Of a stretch of DNA of 64,000 nt, positions 22,301 through 32,671 are shown one piece after another. Position numbers and translations under genes: made by a program. Numbering within the stretch: position 1 is the stretch's first letter; each line of letters opens with the position of its first letter. Under the pieces are notes generated by a model. The model was not told the DNA's origin and ran no database searches. It saw nothing but the letters and a program-made list of their open reading frames with translations. Origin of the DNA: Strigamia acuminata (lineage: Eukaryota > Arthropoda > Chilopoda > Geophilomorpha > Linotaeniidae). The stretch covers positions 33,909,608 to 33,973,607 of the forward strand of contig OX442314.1 in NCBI GenBank assembly GCA_949358305.1, read 5' to 3'.

Positions 22301-23368
22301 AATGACGGTTATGGCGTTTAAAGGTCTATAATCGATGCAGAGGCGCGGTTCGGAGCCTGGTCGCATGACGAGGACAATCCTCATTCCATACTCTCCGATG
22401 GCGTGCGACACGATCCCTTTTTCGAGCAACTCGTTGCACATTGTTCTTACGATGTGTCTCTTTTGGGGATTCATAGTCTTAAAAGGCACTCGTACCGGTT
22501 TGCCCGTAACCAATTCGATCTCGTGCATTACGTAACTTGTCTTCCCTGGATCCTTATTTAAGTTCTTCGAGTGCTTCTTGAGCATTTCCTCGAGGAGTTT
22601 CGTTTGTTCTTCTCCAAGGTTGGCGTCTACAGCCAGATTATGTATTAAATTCTCTTCCTGGAGGATAGTATTAAATGATTTAAAATTATAGTCTTGGATG
22701 AACTTTTTAATTTCGCCTCCTCCCCATTCCTCGTCGTCCTTAGCTTTGTCTAGGAGTTCCGAAGGTATTATGGGTAGTCGTGGGTCCTCGTGGTTGTCGA
22801 TGTAATTCCACGAACATGTGACTGGGTTGGGCTGGATGTTCATCCGTTCCATCAAATCCATTCCTATCAGCAGGATTGTGTCTCGGGTTGGTAACACGAT
22901 GAAGAAATGCTTAATCGTGCCTCCTTCCCATACAAAATCGGTTGATAACGTCCCCACTGCTCTAACTTCTCCCGCTGCCGTAAGAACTCGAATATTCTCG
23001 TTCATTCCCCGTAATTTTCTCTGTATTTTTTCTTCGAGTGATTCGAATAAGTCGGTAGAGATGAACGACTGATCCGCTCCCGAGTCGAGTAGTCCCATTA
23101 ATACCTTTTTGCCGAAAGAGACCGGTATTTTAGCCAGTACGCTCTTCGCTTCTGTTGATAGGTTGCAACGAAGTATTCGCTTTTTAAGAGGATTGGCCTC
23201 TTGCTCAAGCGGTAAAGCCATGAAAGCGTTGGCTATGCCGTCTTCGTCTCTAATTTCGAATTTCCGTTTTTTGGTTGGAGTTGTGACTTCCTCGTCGGCA
23301 GCTTCCTCGAAAAATTTCAACAATTTTTTCATTTCTTTAATTTGTTTTTCCACTAGTGTAAGGTCCAT
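19370..23368 (-). CDS. pol: Outer pol polyprotein, C-terminus replaced by insertion
   Basis: 1332 residues from ATG 23368; the frame is also open upstream to the slippery site, so a gag-pol fusion by -1 shift is expected. Protease LLDSGADQSF (about 93-102), reverse transcriptase with intact YLDD (about 441-444), RNase H HTDASRIGLGAALLQ, integrase HHCC finger (HPLAGHSGVARTIY...CPRCQAC), core Asp, Asp (SDNGPQF) and Glu (NPVERLN), and a GPY/F module (KRDGPYVIL) are all visible. It is closely related to the inner pol. Its last few residues come from the inner LTR (19389-19370); the true tail of about a dozen residues lies at 6452-6486. All catalytic regions are intact, so it could in theory still supply enzymes. 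Confidence 0.92.
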   Translation of the reverse strand: MDLTLVEKQIKEMKKLLKFFEEAADEEVTTPTKKRKFEIRDEDGIANAFMALPLEQEANPLKKRILRCNLSTEAKSVLAKIPVSFGKKVLMGLLDSGADQSFISTDLFESLEEKIQRKLRGMNENIRVLTAAGEVRAVGTLSTDFVWEGGTIKHFFIVLPTRDTILLIGMDLMERMNIQPNPVTCSWNYIDNHEDPRLPIIPSELLDKAKDDEEWGGGEIKKFIQDYNFKSFNTILQEENLIHNLAVDANLGEEQTKLLEEMLKKHSKNLNKDPGKTSYVMHEIELVTGKPVRVPFKTMNPQKRHIVRTMCNELLEKGIVSHAIGEYGMRIVLVMRPGSEPRLCIDYRPLNAITVIDPIQMPSIEAILRELAPFNWVTTMDLSKGYWQVELREEDKEKTAFWAPQGRLMFNVMPFGLVNAPATFQKLIEKVLGDALHKYAWAYLDDIVIVSQTFADHLMHVNDVMERLTKAGLNIHPGKSKFCRKELAFLGYTVGTGGLSIDPKKTQAISQFPAPEDVKGVQRFMGMGNFFNRMLPNLADVAAPITDLLRNDKDFEWTDHCETSFSKIKQMLIDVKRIPLPDLNREFTLHTDASRIGLGAALLQKHDIDGVVLEVPTMFISRKLQAAEKNYNATELECLAVVWAIRKFRPYLEFTKFNVQTDHEALKWLMALKEPSGRMARWQLELMACDLIIEYRPGKFNVVADALSRAPASDPEDETDCGEDDSRLFYCPNPVRKWEFKKLNELPKEKLESGDQNYYNYWLRAYQSVKDAHPNYELTIEPRISDKYVRAFVAHVSKGTNSKPPTRDELIAAQMTDDFCKTYRDFITDKKFPDKNFDEIQREEFEREASTYLIEDGLLLKHHPNFRDDLTETGTSMKVVIPRSLLTRFLWMVHGHPLAGHSGVARTIYRANQLYFWPKMTRDIVRFIHHCPRCQACKPRTPKNYERISLGPFAPFDCWSVDLMGPKPTSSNKNKYILVIMDVATGWPELFPMERPTKQKIIRCLYEVALHFGFPRKLISDNGPQFASNLYKDFCKKFDIETSYTSTYNPRANPVERLNRDIKYALAIFTDVYSSWDEYLREIAFSIRTTISRNRKFSPAFLNFARELRVPWDPRIPEEILEIDPEKPHIYVDRLEQIISATYQHMMSHIFDMRDRISIAGKDRPFCNFKVNDLVWKDTHIQSSADKGIHAGLADKRDGPYVILEAHGGNAFKLKRLADNVNFRSIHARELTPYLPEFPQEAWTEYQTKPAQNPIIRDMFLDEQTGPTNLVQDELHEAADAPDEISEREEIVEESPKKGKQSNKNKTTRILKPDKIYGMRRHKPNPLSRPTW

Positions 23369-23428
23369 CGTTTTCGAGGTTATCGCGAGCGGATGTGGAA
23401 TTATTTTTGTTCCGCCCGCGAGTTCCAG

Positions 23429-23435
23429 TTTTTTG
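23429..23435 (-). promoter_or_regulatory. Outer gag-pol -1 frameshift heptamer
   Basis: On the minus strand A AAA AAC stands in gag frame 10 codons before the gag stop. The pol frame is offset by -1 and open from here through the pol ATG at 23368. Confidence 0.75.
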
Positions 23436-25290
23436 ACATACTGTCGAATTTGGCGGTGAGTTCCTTCAAGACTTTTTCTTGCTCCTTAGCGAGCAATTTT
23501 ACTAGCTCTTCTCTCTCTGCGGCCTTGTCGTCGGCTTTTTTCTTTGCCAATTTCGGGCAGTTCTGACGCCAGTGGCCGTCCTCGTTGCAGAAATTACAAG
23601 GGCTTTTCTTCTTTCCCTCCCGCACAAAAGGTTTTTTGGGGTAGTCTTTCTTCTCAGAAGTCGCCTCTGTTTTCGGGTTGTGATGCTCCGATTTTCTGGA
23701 CTTCATCTGAGGTCGGTAGCTGGGTGCCAGTTCCTTCCCCATGTTTGCATGTACAACCTCGTTGATACTTTCGTCGACCTCATCGCTTTCCGAGAATTGC
23801 TCAGAATCTTCGCTTATTTCGTCTTCCGACTTTTCCTCGGCGGCGTTAGTTTGCGTACGATAGGCCTTATTTGGAGGTGGTAACGGGTTGGAAGCTTGTT
23901 GGTTTTTCTTCGAGGGGAGTGGCTCTATACTTCCGTTTAGATAATTTCGCGATTGGAGCAGCTTAGTGGAGTCTATGCTGCGTTCCTGTATTCGTTGCTG
24001 TCGAGCCACTCCTAGAGCTCGTTCTTCTTTTGTCAGATTTTCGTTATACCGAGCATTTACTTCGGTGTGCTTTTTCTCGACGAAAGCGAGGATGGCTTTG
24101 AAATTATCCCCTTTAGGAGCGTTCATTTCTCGTAGGACTTTGGTTGCGGTTTCGTTTAGTCCTTGTTCGAAGAGAGCTTTCTGAGCGTGTTGGTCAAATG
24201 GTTTGTCCATTTCACGGAACAGGCTGTCGGCTCGTTGTACGTACTCCCTCAGAGTTTCCCCGGGAGCTTGCTTCATAGAGCTTACTCTTTTCTGGATTTC
24301 TTGACTCGTCTCGCCATATTGATTGTGGAACTTTATGACGAAGTCTTCCCAGTTTCGGGGTTGGACATCAGCGTACCAGTTTCGGGCCCGGTTGATCAGC
24401 ATTTCTGGTATTCCGCGTGCAACCATTTCGTCGGGTTCCGCTCCTAAACGATTAATCGTCAGGGCGACTTCGTCCAAAAACAAGTTGCCGGCGTTCCAGG
24501 ATCCGTCGAACTTAATTAGTCTCAGGGTCGTCCACTTGATGTTGTTATCCTTGCGAGAATACAGCCATCGGTCTGCGGAGTAACGTTTCAACAATCCTTC
24601 GCTTCGATCGTCTTCCTCGGTCTCTTGGCCACGGCTCTGTTGAAGTTTTTGGTCCATGGCTTGAAGGAGTTCGTCTTTCATCGTCCGTAGTTGGTTGCTT
24701 AGCGAGTCAGTCTCACTAAGCAGCGGTGATGATCGTGGGTTGTCGGAAGAGAGGCTTGGGTAATGCGTACCGTTGCCCGTCAGTCCGAACTGATTGTGTT
24801 GGAACGACGTTTGCCCTGATGATCCCGCGGTGTTCGGGTTATTCGTGAGGTCTTGCGCTATGGTTGAGTTATCGGGGTTCGCTTTCTCTGGAGCGGAGGT
24901 TTGGCTCAACTTTGTTCCGGGCGGTATCAGATCGTCCAATCGGGTCCCCGTGAGGCCTTCGTTCGTTTTTTTGATAAAAACGTAGGAATCTCTCCCAGCA
25001 TATGCTTCGGCGGCGTGCTTCTTTTCGAGGTGATTTTTAACTGCGTTAATCTCCTCGAGTGTCGGCATGGCCAGTTTATTTCGACCTGCTTCGTTGCGTA
25101 TCTGGTTCTTCTGATTTATACATCTGATTAGTTCTGCGTTAGGGTCGCCTGGGTTGTTATTACTGGTTTGGCCAGTTTTCACTGCAAATGAGTTTTTTAC
25201 TGCCCATGATTGTGCGCCCTGATTATTCCTCCTATCCTGTATAAACGCCTCGTACAGTTCTCCTTTGACTTCGTCCGATTCGTTCAAGAT

Positions 25291-25463
25291 TAAGCTTGTA
25301 ATCGGATCGGATCGGATCGGATTTCTGGCCAATCCGCATCCGATCCGAAAATAGTGCGGATCGAAAAATGCGGATCCGCATCCGATCCGCATGCCCAGAT
25401 CGGCCTATGCGATCCGATCCGATCCGATCCGCAATCAATCCGCGGATTGCGGATCAATTGCGG

Positions 25464-25500
<37 letters not shown>

Positions 25501-26183
25501 TTTTTTTTCGGCGCAAACAACACACAGCCATGTTAGCCACTACTCCCTGCTTGAACAATTAAATTCCCCATTCAAAATTACTTAAAATCGAGAAAATAAA
25601 CAAAAAAAAGCCCAACCGGCGCACGCAGCCAGCGATGAATAAACGTTTATTAAACGATAAAAAAAAGACCGAAACCGAACCGGGCGACTAAACACCCGCC
25701 TTTTTCTCGTTCTCCCGTCAACATTACAAACCTGTATGTCTTCGCCGGTGCCGTTGGGTGGGGAAAGACGGAGAAACAGGTCGGGCGACGATCGACGGCG
25801 TCAGGCGACGATCGGCGGCGTCGGGAGAAGGGCGTTGGGCCCTACGCTTATGAATTAATCATGACCGGTGAAAGAGAAAAAGGCAGGTGTTTAGTCGCCC
25901 GGTTCGGTTTTAGGCCTTTTTGATTGTTTGTTAGTCGCTGCGTGCGCCGGTTGGCTTTTTTTTGTTTATTTTCTCGTTTTTAACAAAGTGAAAAAAATTT
26001 GCGGATTGTTCGGATCAATCCGCGGATTTGGCCAATCCGATCCGCGGATTGGTTGCGCGGATTAGCCACCCGTCCGATCCGCAAGCGAATCCGCAGGCGG
26101 ATCATTTAAAAGAATCCGCATCCGCATCCGATCCGATCCGATCCGCGGATTTGCGGATCCAATCCGATCCGATTACAAGCTTA
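25291..26183. mobile_element. Foldback MITE with 8-bp duplication (hAT-like)
   Basis: 893 bases with terminal inverted repeats beginning TAAGCTTGTAATCGGATCGG, flanked by TTCAAGAT (25283-25290 and 26184-26191). The 8-bp duplication points to the hAT superfamily. The subterminal parts are runs of GGATCGGATCC-like hexamers, and most of the inside is a second inverted repeat (about 25585-25720 against 25875-25985). There is no transposase. A T-run of 28 bases is at 25469-25496. Confidence 0.85.
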
Positions 26184-27220
26184 TTCAAGATGCTATCTAG
26201 TCCGTTGACTCGGATACTGCCGTGAGATGCTTGAGAGTTGATACTTTCGCTGTCTGACGTTGCTTCGCCGCCTGTCTCGGACTGTTGTCGATCTGCTCCG
26301 ACCCGACGTCGTTTCTCTCCGCGTCTGGCCGTGTTATCTGCCGATCGTTTTTCAGTCCTCTGATTTACTAGGTCGATTACTCGGCTTAGCTCTGCGTAGG
26401 GATCCTTGTCCTGGTCGATCTCGATGCCGTGTGCGCAAGCTACTCGAGTTACTTCTATTGCTTTGGCTACCAGCTCCTTAGCTGTGTGAGACCGTTCTGG
26501 GGAGCTCTGTACGGAGTTTGGCTCCGAATGCTGGCTTAACCCGTTGCTTGGCGGCCGGATCTGGCAGTCCTTTGCCATTTCTCGTTCGATTATTTTCTGC
26601 TTTGCGAGCAATTCTCGAGCCAGCTCGCGCTCCAGTGCCATTTGCTTAGCTTGGTGTTCTTGTGCCAAGCTCTGTTCCATGGCAGCTAATTTCTCGCGAT
26701 GCTCTCTGGCTAAATCTTCCATCAATTCGTTTTTCTTCTTCTCTAACGCGACTGTTCTTGCTTGGTCTGCGCGGGCAGCCTCGTTGATAATTGCGGCACC
26801 TGTGTTTGCCGCTTTATTTAGAAGAGTCATTAGATCCATTTCACTGGGATCCTTTTCGACTGGTCTGGGGCTTTTCAATCCGAATCGAGGGTTTTCGAAC
26901 GATTTATTTAGTCCGTTTTCTTCGTGAGAGCTTCCTGATCCTTCGAATTCGCCTCCCGTAAACGGAAGTTGTCTTGCAAGGGGAAGGCTTTCACTTGATG
27001 ATTCCGTTGAAACTTCAGTCGAGTTAGTCTCGACTTCTGGTTCCACGTGGTTCGCTTCTTCCGCTTTTTGGCGCTCGATTTCTTCGGCTTCTTTTCTATC
27101 CTTTTCGTCGTTACGCCTTTTTCTATCTTCTGCGGTAGTTTTTGTCATTTCTTACGATATAATGATCGATCGAAAGATCCCGGTTATTATTTAAAGTATT
27201 GTCTTAAGGTTAGCAAATCT

Positions 27221-27238
27221 ATCCCGGACAGGCCCCCA
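27221..27238 (-). promoter_or_regulatory. Primer binding site of outer element, tRNA-Pro type
   Basis: In element sense TGGGGGCCTGTCCGGGAT starts two bases after the 5' LTR. It differs by one base from the inner site. Confidence 0.8.
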
Positions 27239-27240
27239 CG

Positions 27241-27871
27241 TGTCGTGATTCGACTTTGTGGTTAAAGATAATAAATAATACACTCGGGAATACAATATAC
27301 TTCAAATACTGCTTTATTAAAACACGCTTACTAATACAAATATAAGTTAAGATGTTTCCTGTGATGGTCCTCGGATTCGGCTGCGAATACGAGTTGCCGC
27401 TAAACAATGGCGGATCCAATTGTTTAGTCCTACGCGTGGTCTGTGTTTGTTGTCTAGGGTATTTCCACGTGTTATAATGAACACGCGAGAATTCGCTTTC
27501 TCGTGCGAATTAAACGAATATCGTTCGGATATTTATTCTAGCGTAGATTGGCTACGCTAAATAAATGTGGCTGTTGTACAGTTGAAATGGTCAGCGGGCA
27601 CCGGTCCTCGATCAATCCGTGAAACGGCCTGAAAGGTGAGGTAAATGGTGCTCTTGCTGAATTGTGGTAACTGTAGTGTCGTTTCCGGTCAAGCGTTGGC
27701 GTTATATATTAACCGGAAATGACGTCATATGCAAATCCTTCTGATTATGCAGGTTCGCAGCAACACGAGACTAGTCGGTCTAGTCGGTATTTCTAGCGCG
27801 CTCTAGTGGCGAGAATTAATAACATGATAATCGTCACTAATTACTTCTTCAGGTGATGCCGAATCACCACA
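27241..27871 (-). repeat. Outer element 5' LTR
   Basis: 631 bases, matching 2300-2930 with a single difference seen. The copy A gene resumes at 27872 with the ATGT duplication. Confidence 0.95.
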
Positions 27872-29464
27872 ATGTTGGCAGAGAACTTGGCTCAACCAAT
27901 TAAAAACACGCGTTTTCGATGGTCTTTCGGAACCGTTGATGAAATCCCTGACGGAATGCACGCAATTTACGATGCACGGTAGATTAGACGTAACGGAAAC
28001 GGCGCGAGTTCTTTCGAGATTAGAAAGTTTGACGATCAAAACCAGATTCGACATTGCCTGCATGTTTGCCATCGCGGACGAAGTCGAGCATCTCTGGAAA
28101 ACATTTATCGATTCTGATGAGAAAAAGACACCGGCGGAAAGTCCGATGTTCGACTTTTGGAAAACCGGTTCATTCGATGTCAATTCACCTCAAATTACCG
28201 ACGACATGAAATCCAAAGCGTTTTTAGCGACCATGACCGACCGAAACCAAAGTGCAGTCGAATATCTATGGTCGACAATGCGAGAGAGCGAAAGAACTGC
28301 GTTGGTCGCCCGTTTTTTGGGCCAGGGAAGCGAATTTGAGCAGTTGGTCGAGCAGATAATACACGATCACAGGGACAATCGCAGAGACAATGACGGCGTC
28401 GCTTGTAGTCGTGGAACCGGCGTCGTGTGTTTTCTGCTTTCGCAGATGACTACGAACCAAGTGAATGCCTTGATAAAGTCGCCATTCAGACCTCGTCTTT
28501 GTCTAACATTGGCTTTCGACGTTTTCACCGTGGATTTGTTCACGCCATTTTTACGTCAGATTTTAAATGCGACTCCCGGTCATTTCTTCTACGAATTATT
28601 AGTGGGAATGTGCGAAATGTTTTTTCTGAATGATTGGTTCCATTTTGGAAAGCTTAAGCGATGTTTTTCGTTGAGAGCGTGGCGAAGAAATACATCACTA
28701 CGAGCGAGGAAATGACGACTTTTAAAACGAGTTGTTGCAAGATGGCTTATACTGTTTGTAATGCTTTAAGCGTGAGCAGAAGTAAGTGGCAAACGATTGA
28801 ACCTTGGACGAAGGTTGGTAATAACGAAACGGACAAAGACAAGTTCATGACATGGTTTGGGCTTTATTATTACCCGAAAGAGAAAGGGAATAAACCAACG
28901 TTCAGCCAATCATTTCAGCGAAAACTAATAAGTTACTTCTTTTCGGAGAACAGAAATGAACATTATTTGTCTGCAATGACATGTTGCACATATTTGAAAT
29001 CTAAAGATTTGACGAATGTGAATTTTCTGTTTATGGGGAAGACAGTGGTAGAGATAAGACGAATTTTATCTCTTAGTTTTGCTCGTGTCGTTAGTTTTTT
29101 TGGTAGATCAGATAGATTAGATTTTATCGAAGAAGTTGCGACAAATTATATTACGATGGAAGGAGAATTGGACACTTTTAAGGAGTTTTGCTCTCGTTTT
29201 GCGTACCAAGTTTGCGTTGGTATTTATGATGTTGGAGATGAAGATGATTGGCCATTGGTAGACAAGTATTTGAATTTTTGTTTTAAAAATCCTCGGGAGC
29301 TTAGCGATTTTAAAAGAACTTTGCCGTTTGATTTTTTCGCACGGACCGATTTTTCTGTCGACCATGGCGATTTCGATGACGAATTGGTCCACGAGATGCT
29401 CACTTGGTGCGGTTTGTGTTCTGCTGAAATTACGGACTTTTTTGCTACTTATGTGACAAGATGA
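27872..29464 (+). pseudogene. Copy A of the 668-aa gene family, 3' part
   Basis: This continues the fragment at 2082-2299. It aligns with copy B but has a small frame-changing deletion near 27895-27915, then an open stretch 27936-28715, and then an internal deletion near 28660 that removes about 70 codons present in copy B (between KRC and FVESVAKK) and changes frame. The last part, to 29464, is open and ends at the same place as copy B. With the TAG at codon 11 and the LTR element there are at least four disabling lesions. Similarity to copy B is still high, so decay is recent. Confidence 0.9.
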
Positions 29465-29879
29465 ATCGTATGATGCGAAATCAAAATTAAAACAAAAATA
29501 ACACTAAAAAGATACGATGAATCCTTTGGTAGTGCGCGGATCTCTAATAATCGGGATTTGGTAATTAGTGATGAAACCGTTTGTTTTAAATGAGTTTTTA
29601 ATTTTATTAAAGTAAATCGGTTTTCTTAAATAAAAACAAGTTTTTTTTTAAATAAAGTTAAATTGTTTTTTCTTAAAATAAATTGCCATAAAAATTTTTT
29701 TTAATAATAAATGGTTGAATTCGATTTAATTTCAAGTTTTTTTTTATTTTGCTAAAAGCAGAAATTAGACGAAGCAATTAATTCACAAATGAAAGTCCCA
29801 ATTTACCATAATGTGAAACTGTTTAAAATCATCCCATAAAACACGTTTAAAAAATATTTACTTCTGATTGAAAAACTGA
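29465..29879. other. AT-rich spacer after copy A
   Basis: Poly-T and AATAAA-rich DNA without a supported gene. It may contain the 3' untranslated region of copy A. Confidence 0.5.
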
Positions 29880-30880
29880 ATGCTGATTCATTACTCATTC
29901 CTGGTGCAACAGATTTTATTACTACAGGCAGCCATTACAGATTATAATCTGCGCAGCCGTGGTCCAGGCATTCACTCGCTCTTTGTCTTCAGTCGTCACC
30001 TCGCTCGTTGTTTCTGCTAAATTTATATTCTCACTTCATGGCGTGTTCTCCACTAGGATATTTACTGTTAGTATGAGTTTAGTTTGTTAAAATTAGAAAT
30101 CCGTTTTAATTTATATTTTAGTATTGACTAATGACGTTTTGTATTTTTCAGGCGGGGTAGTTTTTTGCCATCATGGCGTCGTCTTTGTTCGTAGTTTGTT
30201 GTTTGTCACGACTCAGGTCTATATCTGCCCCAGATTTTAGGATTCAATAGTGTTCGTGAAGACGAAAATTTCGGTGGGTACTTTTATTTACTCTTTCGGC
30301 TCTCTCTATTTGGTAAATTTCTTCTTTTACAGTGATATTTTCATTTCGCTGTCTCGCTGTCGATCACTTTGGTCGCGACATCAAATTTCGCTTTTCCATT
30401 TTTTCATGACAAACATTTTTTAGTACAGTGTTAATTTTTCTTTTGTCTATTTTAGGTGCGATAGACGAACATGTGCGGCACAATTGAGCCTTCACACTAC
30501 CAGATGCGTGACGATTTTGTTGTTATACAATGATATTTTTCATATATATCACAATTTTGCGTGTTTGGGGGAGAAAATGTCCATGTCTCAGCCTCCTCGT
30601 GGCCTCCCCTGGGTACACAGCAGTTTTCTGCAGTGGAGCCAATGGGACCTTTGGTTTTCTGTGTTTTTCACTTGTCTTTCGTAATTGTATTGAAAAGTGA
30701 TTTTTATAGTATTGTAAGACTGCATTCCAGTTTATAATGAGTCTAGCATTTACTGAACACAATGCTGTGCAGTTAATATTGGTACTGTAAGACTGCATTC
30801 TAGTTTATGAGTGTAGCATTTATCAAAAAAGAATTCAATACAGCTAATTTTGGTCCTGTAGGGCAGCATTTGATTTCTTC
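29880..30880 (+). repeat. Non-coding unit A (downstream of copy A)
   Basis: About 1 kb that recurs, diverged, at 40370-41545 (unit B) and 52640-53500 (unit C). Shared blocks in order: 'ttactcattcctgg', 'cactagga.a.tta', 'gccatcatggcgtcgt', a TTTTAGG acceptor-like site followed by a GAGCCTTCAC block, a strongly conserved hairpin (30567-30609), and a duplicated block 'taagactgcattc.agttta.gagt.tagcattta' (30713-30830). It follows the gene copy in units A and C. It may be a non-coding transcript, a 3' region, or an untranslated-exon cluster. Confidence 0.6.
30567..30617 (+). ncRNA. Conserved hairpin A
   Basis: GGGGGAG (30567-30573) can pair with CTCCCC (30604-30609), and CCATG (30581-30585) with CGTGG (30598-30602). 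The stretch is the best conserved part of the three units and is followed by a second small hairpin with GCAG...CTGC arms. I do not recognise it as a known RNA class. It also reads as a short frame containing MSMSQPPRGLPWVH, so a peptide cannot be excluded. Confidence 0.4.
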
Positions 30881-31014
30881 TGTTCGAACGAATTATATTA
30901 TTTCAATTGTTAAATTATGCAATGAATAGATTTCTGTTTTGAAAGATTATTGAATGATGGAGATAACAGTCTAGTACATTTTCTAAATGTTTCTACAATT
31001 TTAAGGTAGTGGTG

Positions 31015-31300
31015 CCCACTTGATGTCATCAATACTGCACACAAATCTCATCAAAACAAAATCTGAGAGCTTATGTGACATCATGGCCTTGATAATAAGT
31101 AGGCCCTTAACAGACTAAAGACAACAACAAACACAACAATAACATACTTGTTCAGAGAATTTATTGGTCTTCTTTGCCTAACCCCATCACTAATGGTATA
31201 AATATTGCCTCAGTTTTGCCATGCCTGCTAATATTTCTCAACATTAAGTTTGTCGACAAAGGTGTGATCCTGAAATAACATTTCCTAAATCTTTTGTGAG
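31015..31300 (-). pseudogene. Fragment of a viral L-type polymerase, second copy
   Basis: About 285 bases that match 37205-37440 (same order and orientation) and so belong to the same endogenous viral fragment. Blocks such as 'gatgtcatcaatactgcacaca', 'cttggtcttct', and 'cagttttgccatgcctgctaatattt' are shared. It has insertions and stops and no useful frame. Confidence 0.6.
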
Positions 31301-32660
31301 GCCCGGCCAAGTATATAAACATACAACTCAGAATTCAGTTAGCTGGCAAATCAGCCCATTCCAAGTCGCCTTTGAGGCAGCCAGGCCCATCCATTAACAC
31401 CAAACCGACCACTGCTTTTCTGGAATTAAATGTTAAGGAGATTAAAAATTAATGAATTATTAAATTAATACATCATTTAAGAAAATTTCACCTTTGGCAT
31501 GAAGAAGGCTGGATTAAACCTATTGCTAATTGGCCTGCATGTACAGACTTGCCCACTTACTTCAACCCGGCACTTATAAAAAACAACAACATTGCTCTGA
31601 TCTCAGAGCAGATTTAACCCCACAGGTTATATCTTCAGAGCCCGATGGTTGTCAGTGAGTAAATCCCTCTATATGTAGCAACTCGACCATGCAATCAATG
31701 CTCACACAGGTGGTTGTGGATTGTTCTTTGAAGTCAGTCATCTGGAGCTGTGCCTTAATGGCTTGCGATCCACCCATCAAATGGATTGGCCGATGAGTGG
31801 GTGTCATCTTGGTCGAAAGTTGGAATCGCGCGGGAAATGGCGTGCATGTGAACTTAGCTTTACGGAGTCTGAAGCCAGGTCTGGAACTTTTCTCCCTGAG
31901 CTTGCGCTTGTCTTACTAAGTTAGCTCCTTCTGCATCGCTGGTGGGTCGAGGCGGATGGAGTAACACGACTCCAATAATTCTTTAGACAAGCCCATTGGT
32001 GCCGACCACAAGAATGAGGCGGGAAAAAAAGACGAGTTAGTCAAGGGATTAACGCACCTTGAAGCGCATCGGACAGGGCTACTAAACGAATGTGACGCAT
32101 CTAGCACGCCATTCGCTGTCTGTCTTTGACAGTTTCACAAACTTGGGCGTTCTGGAATGGATCCAGGTCTGTGACGACATCTTGCTGTGTCTGGACAGAA
32201 CACAACTCTAAACGACTCCGCTGGGCGTAGAAAAATTCACCGAAGTGTGGGCCCGGCTCGAAATGGAAGGGCTCCAACATGCTGCGAATGGTTGATTGGT
32301 ATTGCGATTGATTGTCTTGATGGGTGATATCCCGATTGTCCTTGACATGATCGAGATTTCGAGGCATGTTCACGTCTAGAAGGAAGTCGTACTGGTCGAG
32401 TTAGATCGACCAACTCGTTTGGTTGATCGTCGTGATGTCGAGTCGTTCAAGCGCGGGCGTCGTTCGTGGTTCGTCGGCGTCGGGTCGTTTGTCGGAATCC
32501 ATCAGACGGAGTTGCAGACGTGGTTGCTTGATCTCTTGATGTTAGTAATGATCGAAAAACCGACAATCGCAGGTGTGTTGGTAGCTCAATTACATGGTTC
32601 GGTTGTAGAACTACTCGAGTGAGTGGGTCTAACGTGGCGGACCTCATTGGATTCAGCAAA
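31301..32660. other. Spacer without a recognised gene
   Basis: Short frames (for example 32101-32373 minus, 90 codons) show no recognisable family and no conserved motif. I see no RNA gene or clear repeat here, and I annotate nothing. Confidence 0.5.
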
Positions 32661-32671
32661 TAAACTATAAA

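Larger units (their letters stand above)
23401..27148 (-). pseudogene. gag: Outer gag, interrupted in frame by a foldback MITE
   Basis: The frame from ATG 27148 runs to 26184 and resumes at 25282, with the MITE and one copy of the 8-bp duplication between. The reading frame is the same on both sides, so the pre-insertion gag was one frame of about 950 codons. The first part is a Glu/Lys/Arg/Gln-rich coiled coil. The second part has the capsid region (RARNWYADVQPRNWEDFVIKF, MKQAPGETLREYVQRADSLF), a Ser/Glu-rich linker, and one CCHC knuckle CNFCNEDGHWRQNC, then TCA AAA AAC at the end. As it stands the element makes only the coiled-coil part plus MITE-coded residues. The inner element splits gag at a similar place by a frame shift. 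Confidence 0.85.
2300..27871 (-). mobile_element. Outer Ty3/gypsy LTR retrotransposon (interrupted)
   Basis: A complete element on the minus strand: 5' LTR 27241-27871, primer site 27221-27238, gag 27148-23401, pol 23368 to about 6452, a spliced third gene 6233-3120, polypurine tract 2931-2941, 3' LTR 2300-2930. LTR ends are TG...CA. The 4-bp duplication ATGT flanks it (2296-2299 and 27872-27875), and the joined flank agrees with the uninterrupted copy B at 50690. Two later insertions lie in it: the inner element (6491-19389) and a foldback MITE (25291-26183). Without these the element is about 11.8 kb, long for Ty3/gypsy. The two LTRs differ at one base that I found (2754 A against G at its partner), so the insertion is young. 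Confidence 0.95.

Noticed and set aside
23366-23368. Separate translation start for outer pol at ATG 23368
   Set aside because: The pol frame is open upstream to a conserved slippery heptamer in both elements, so a gag-pol shift explains it better; the ATG may still be used.
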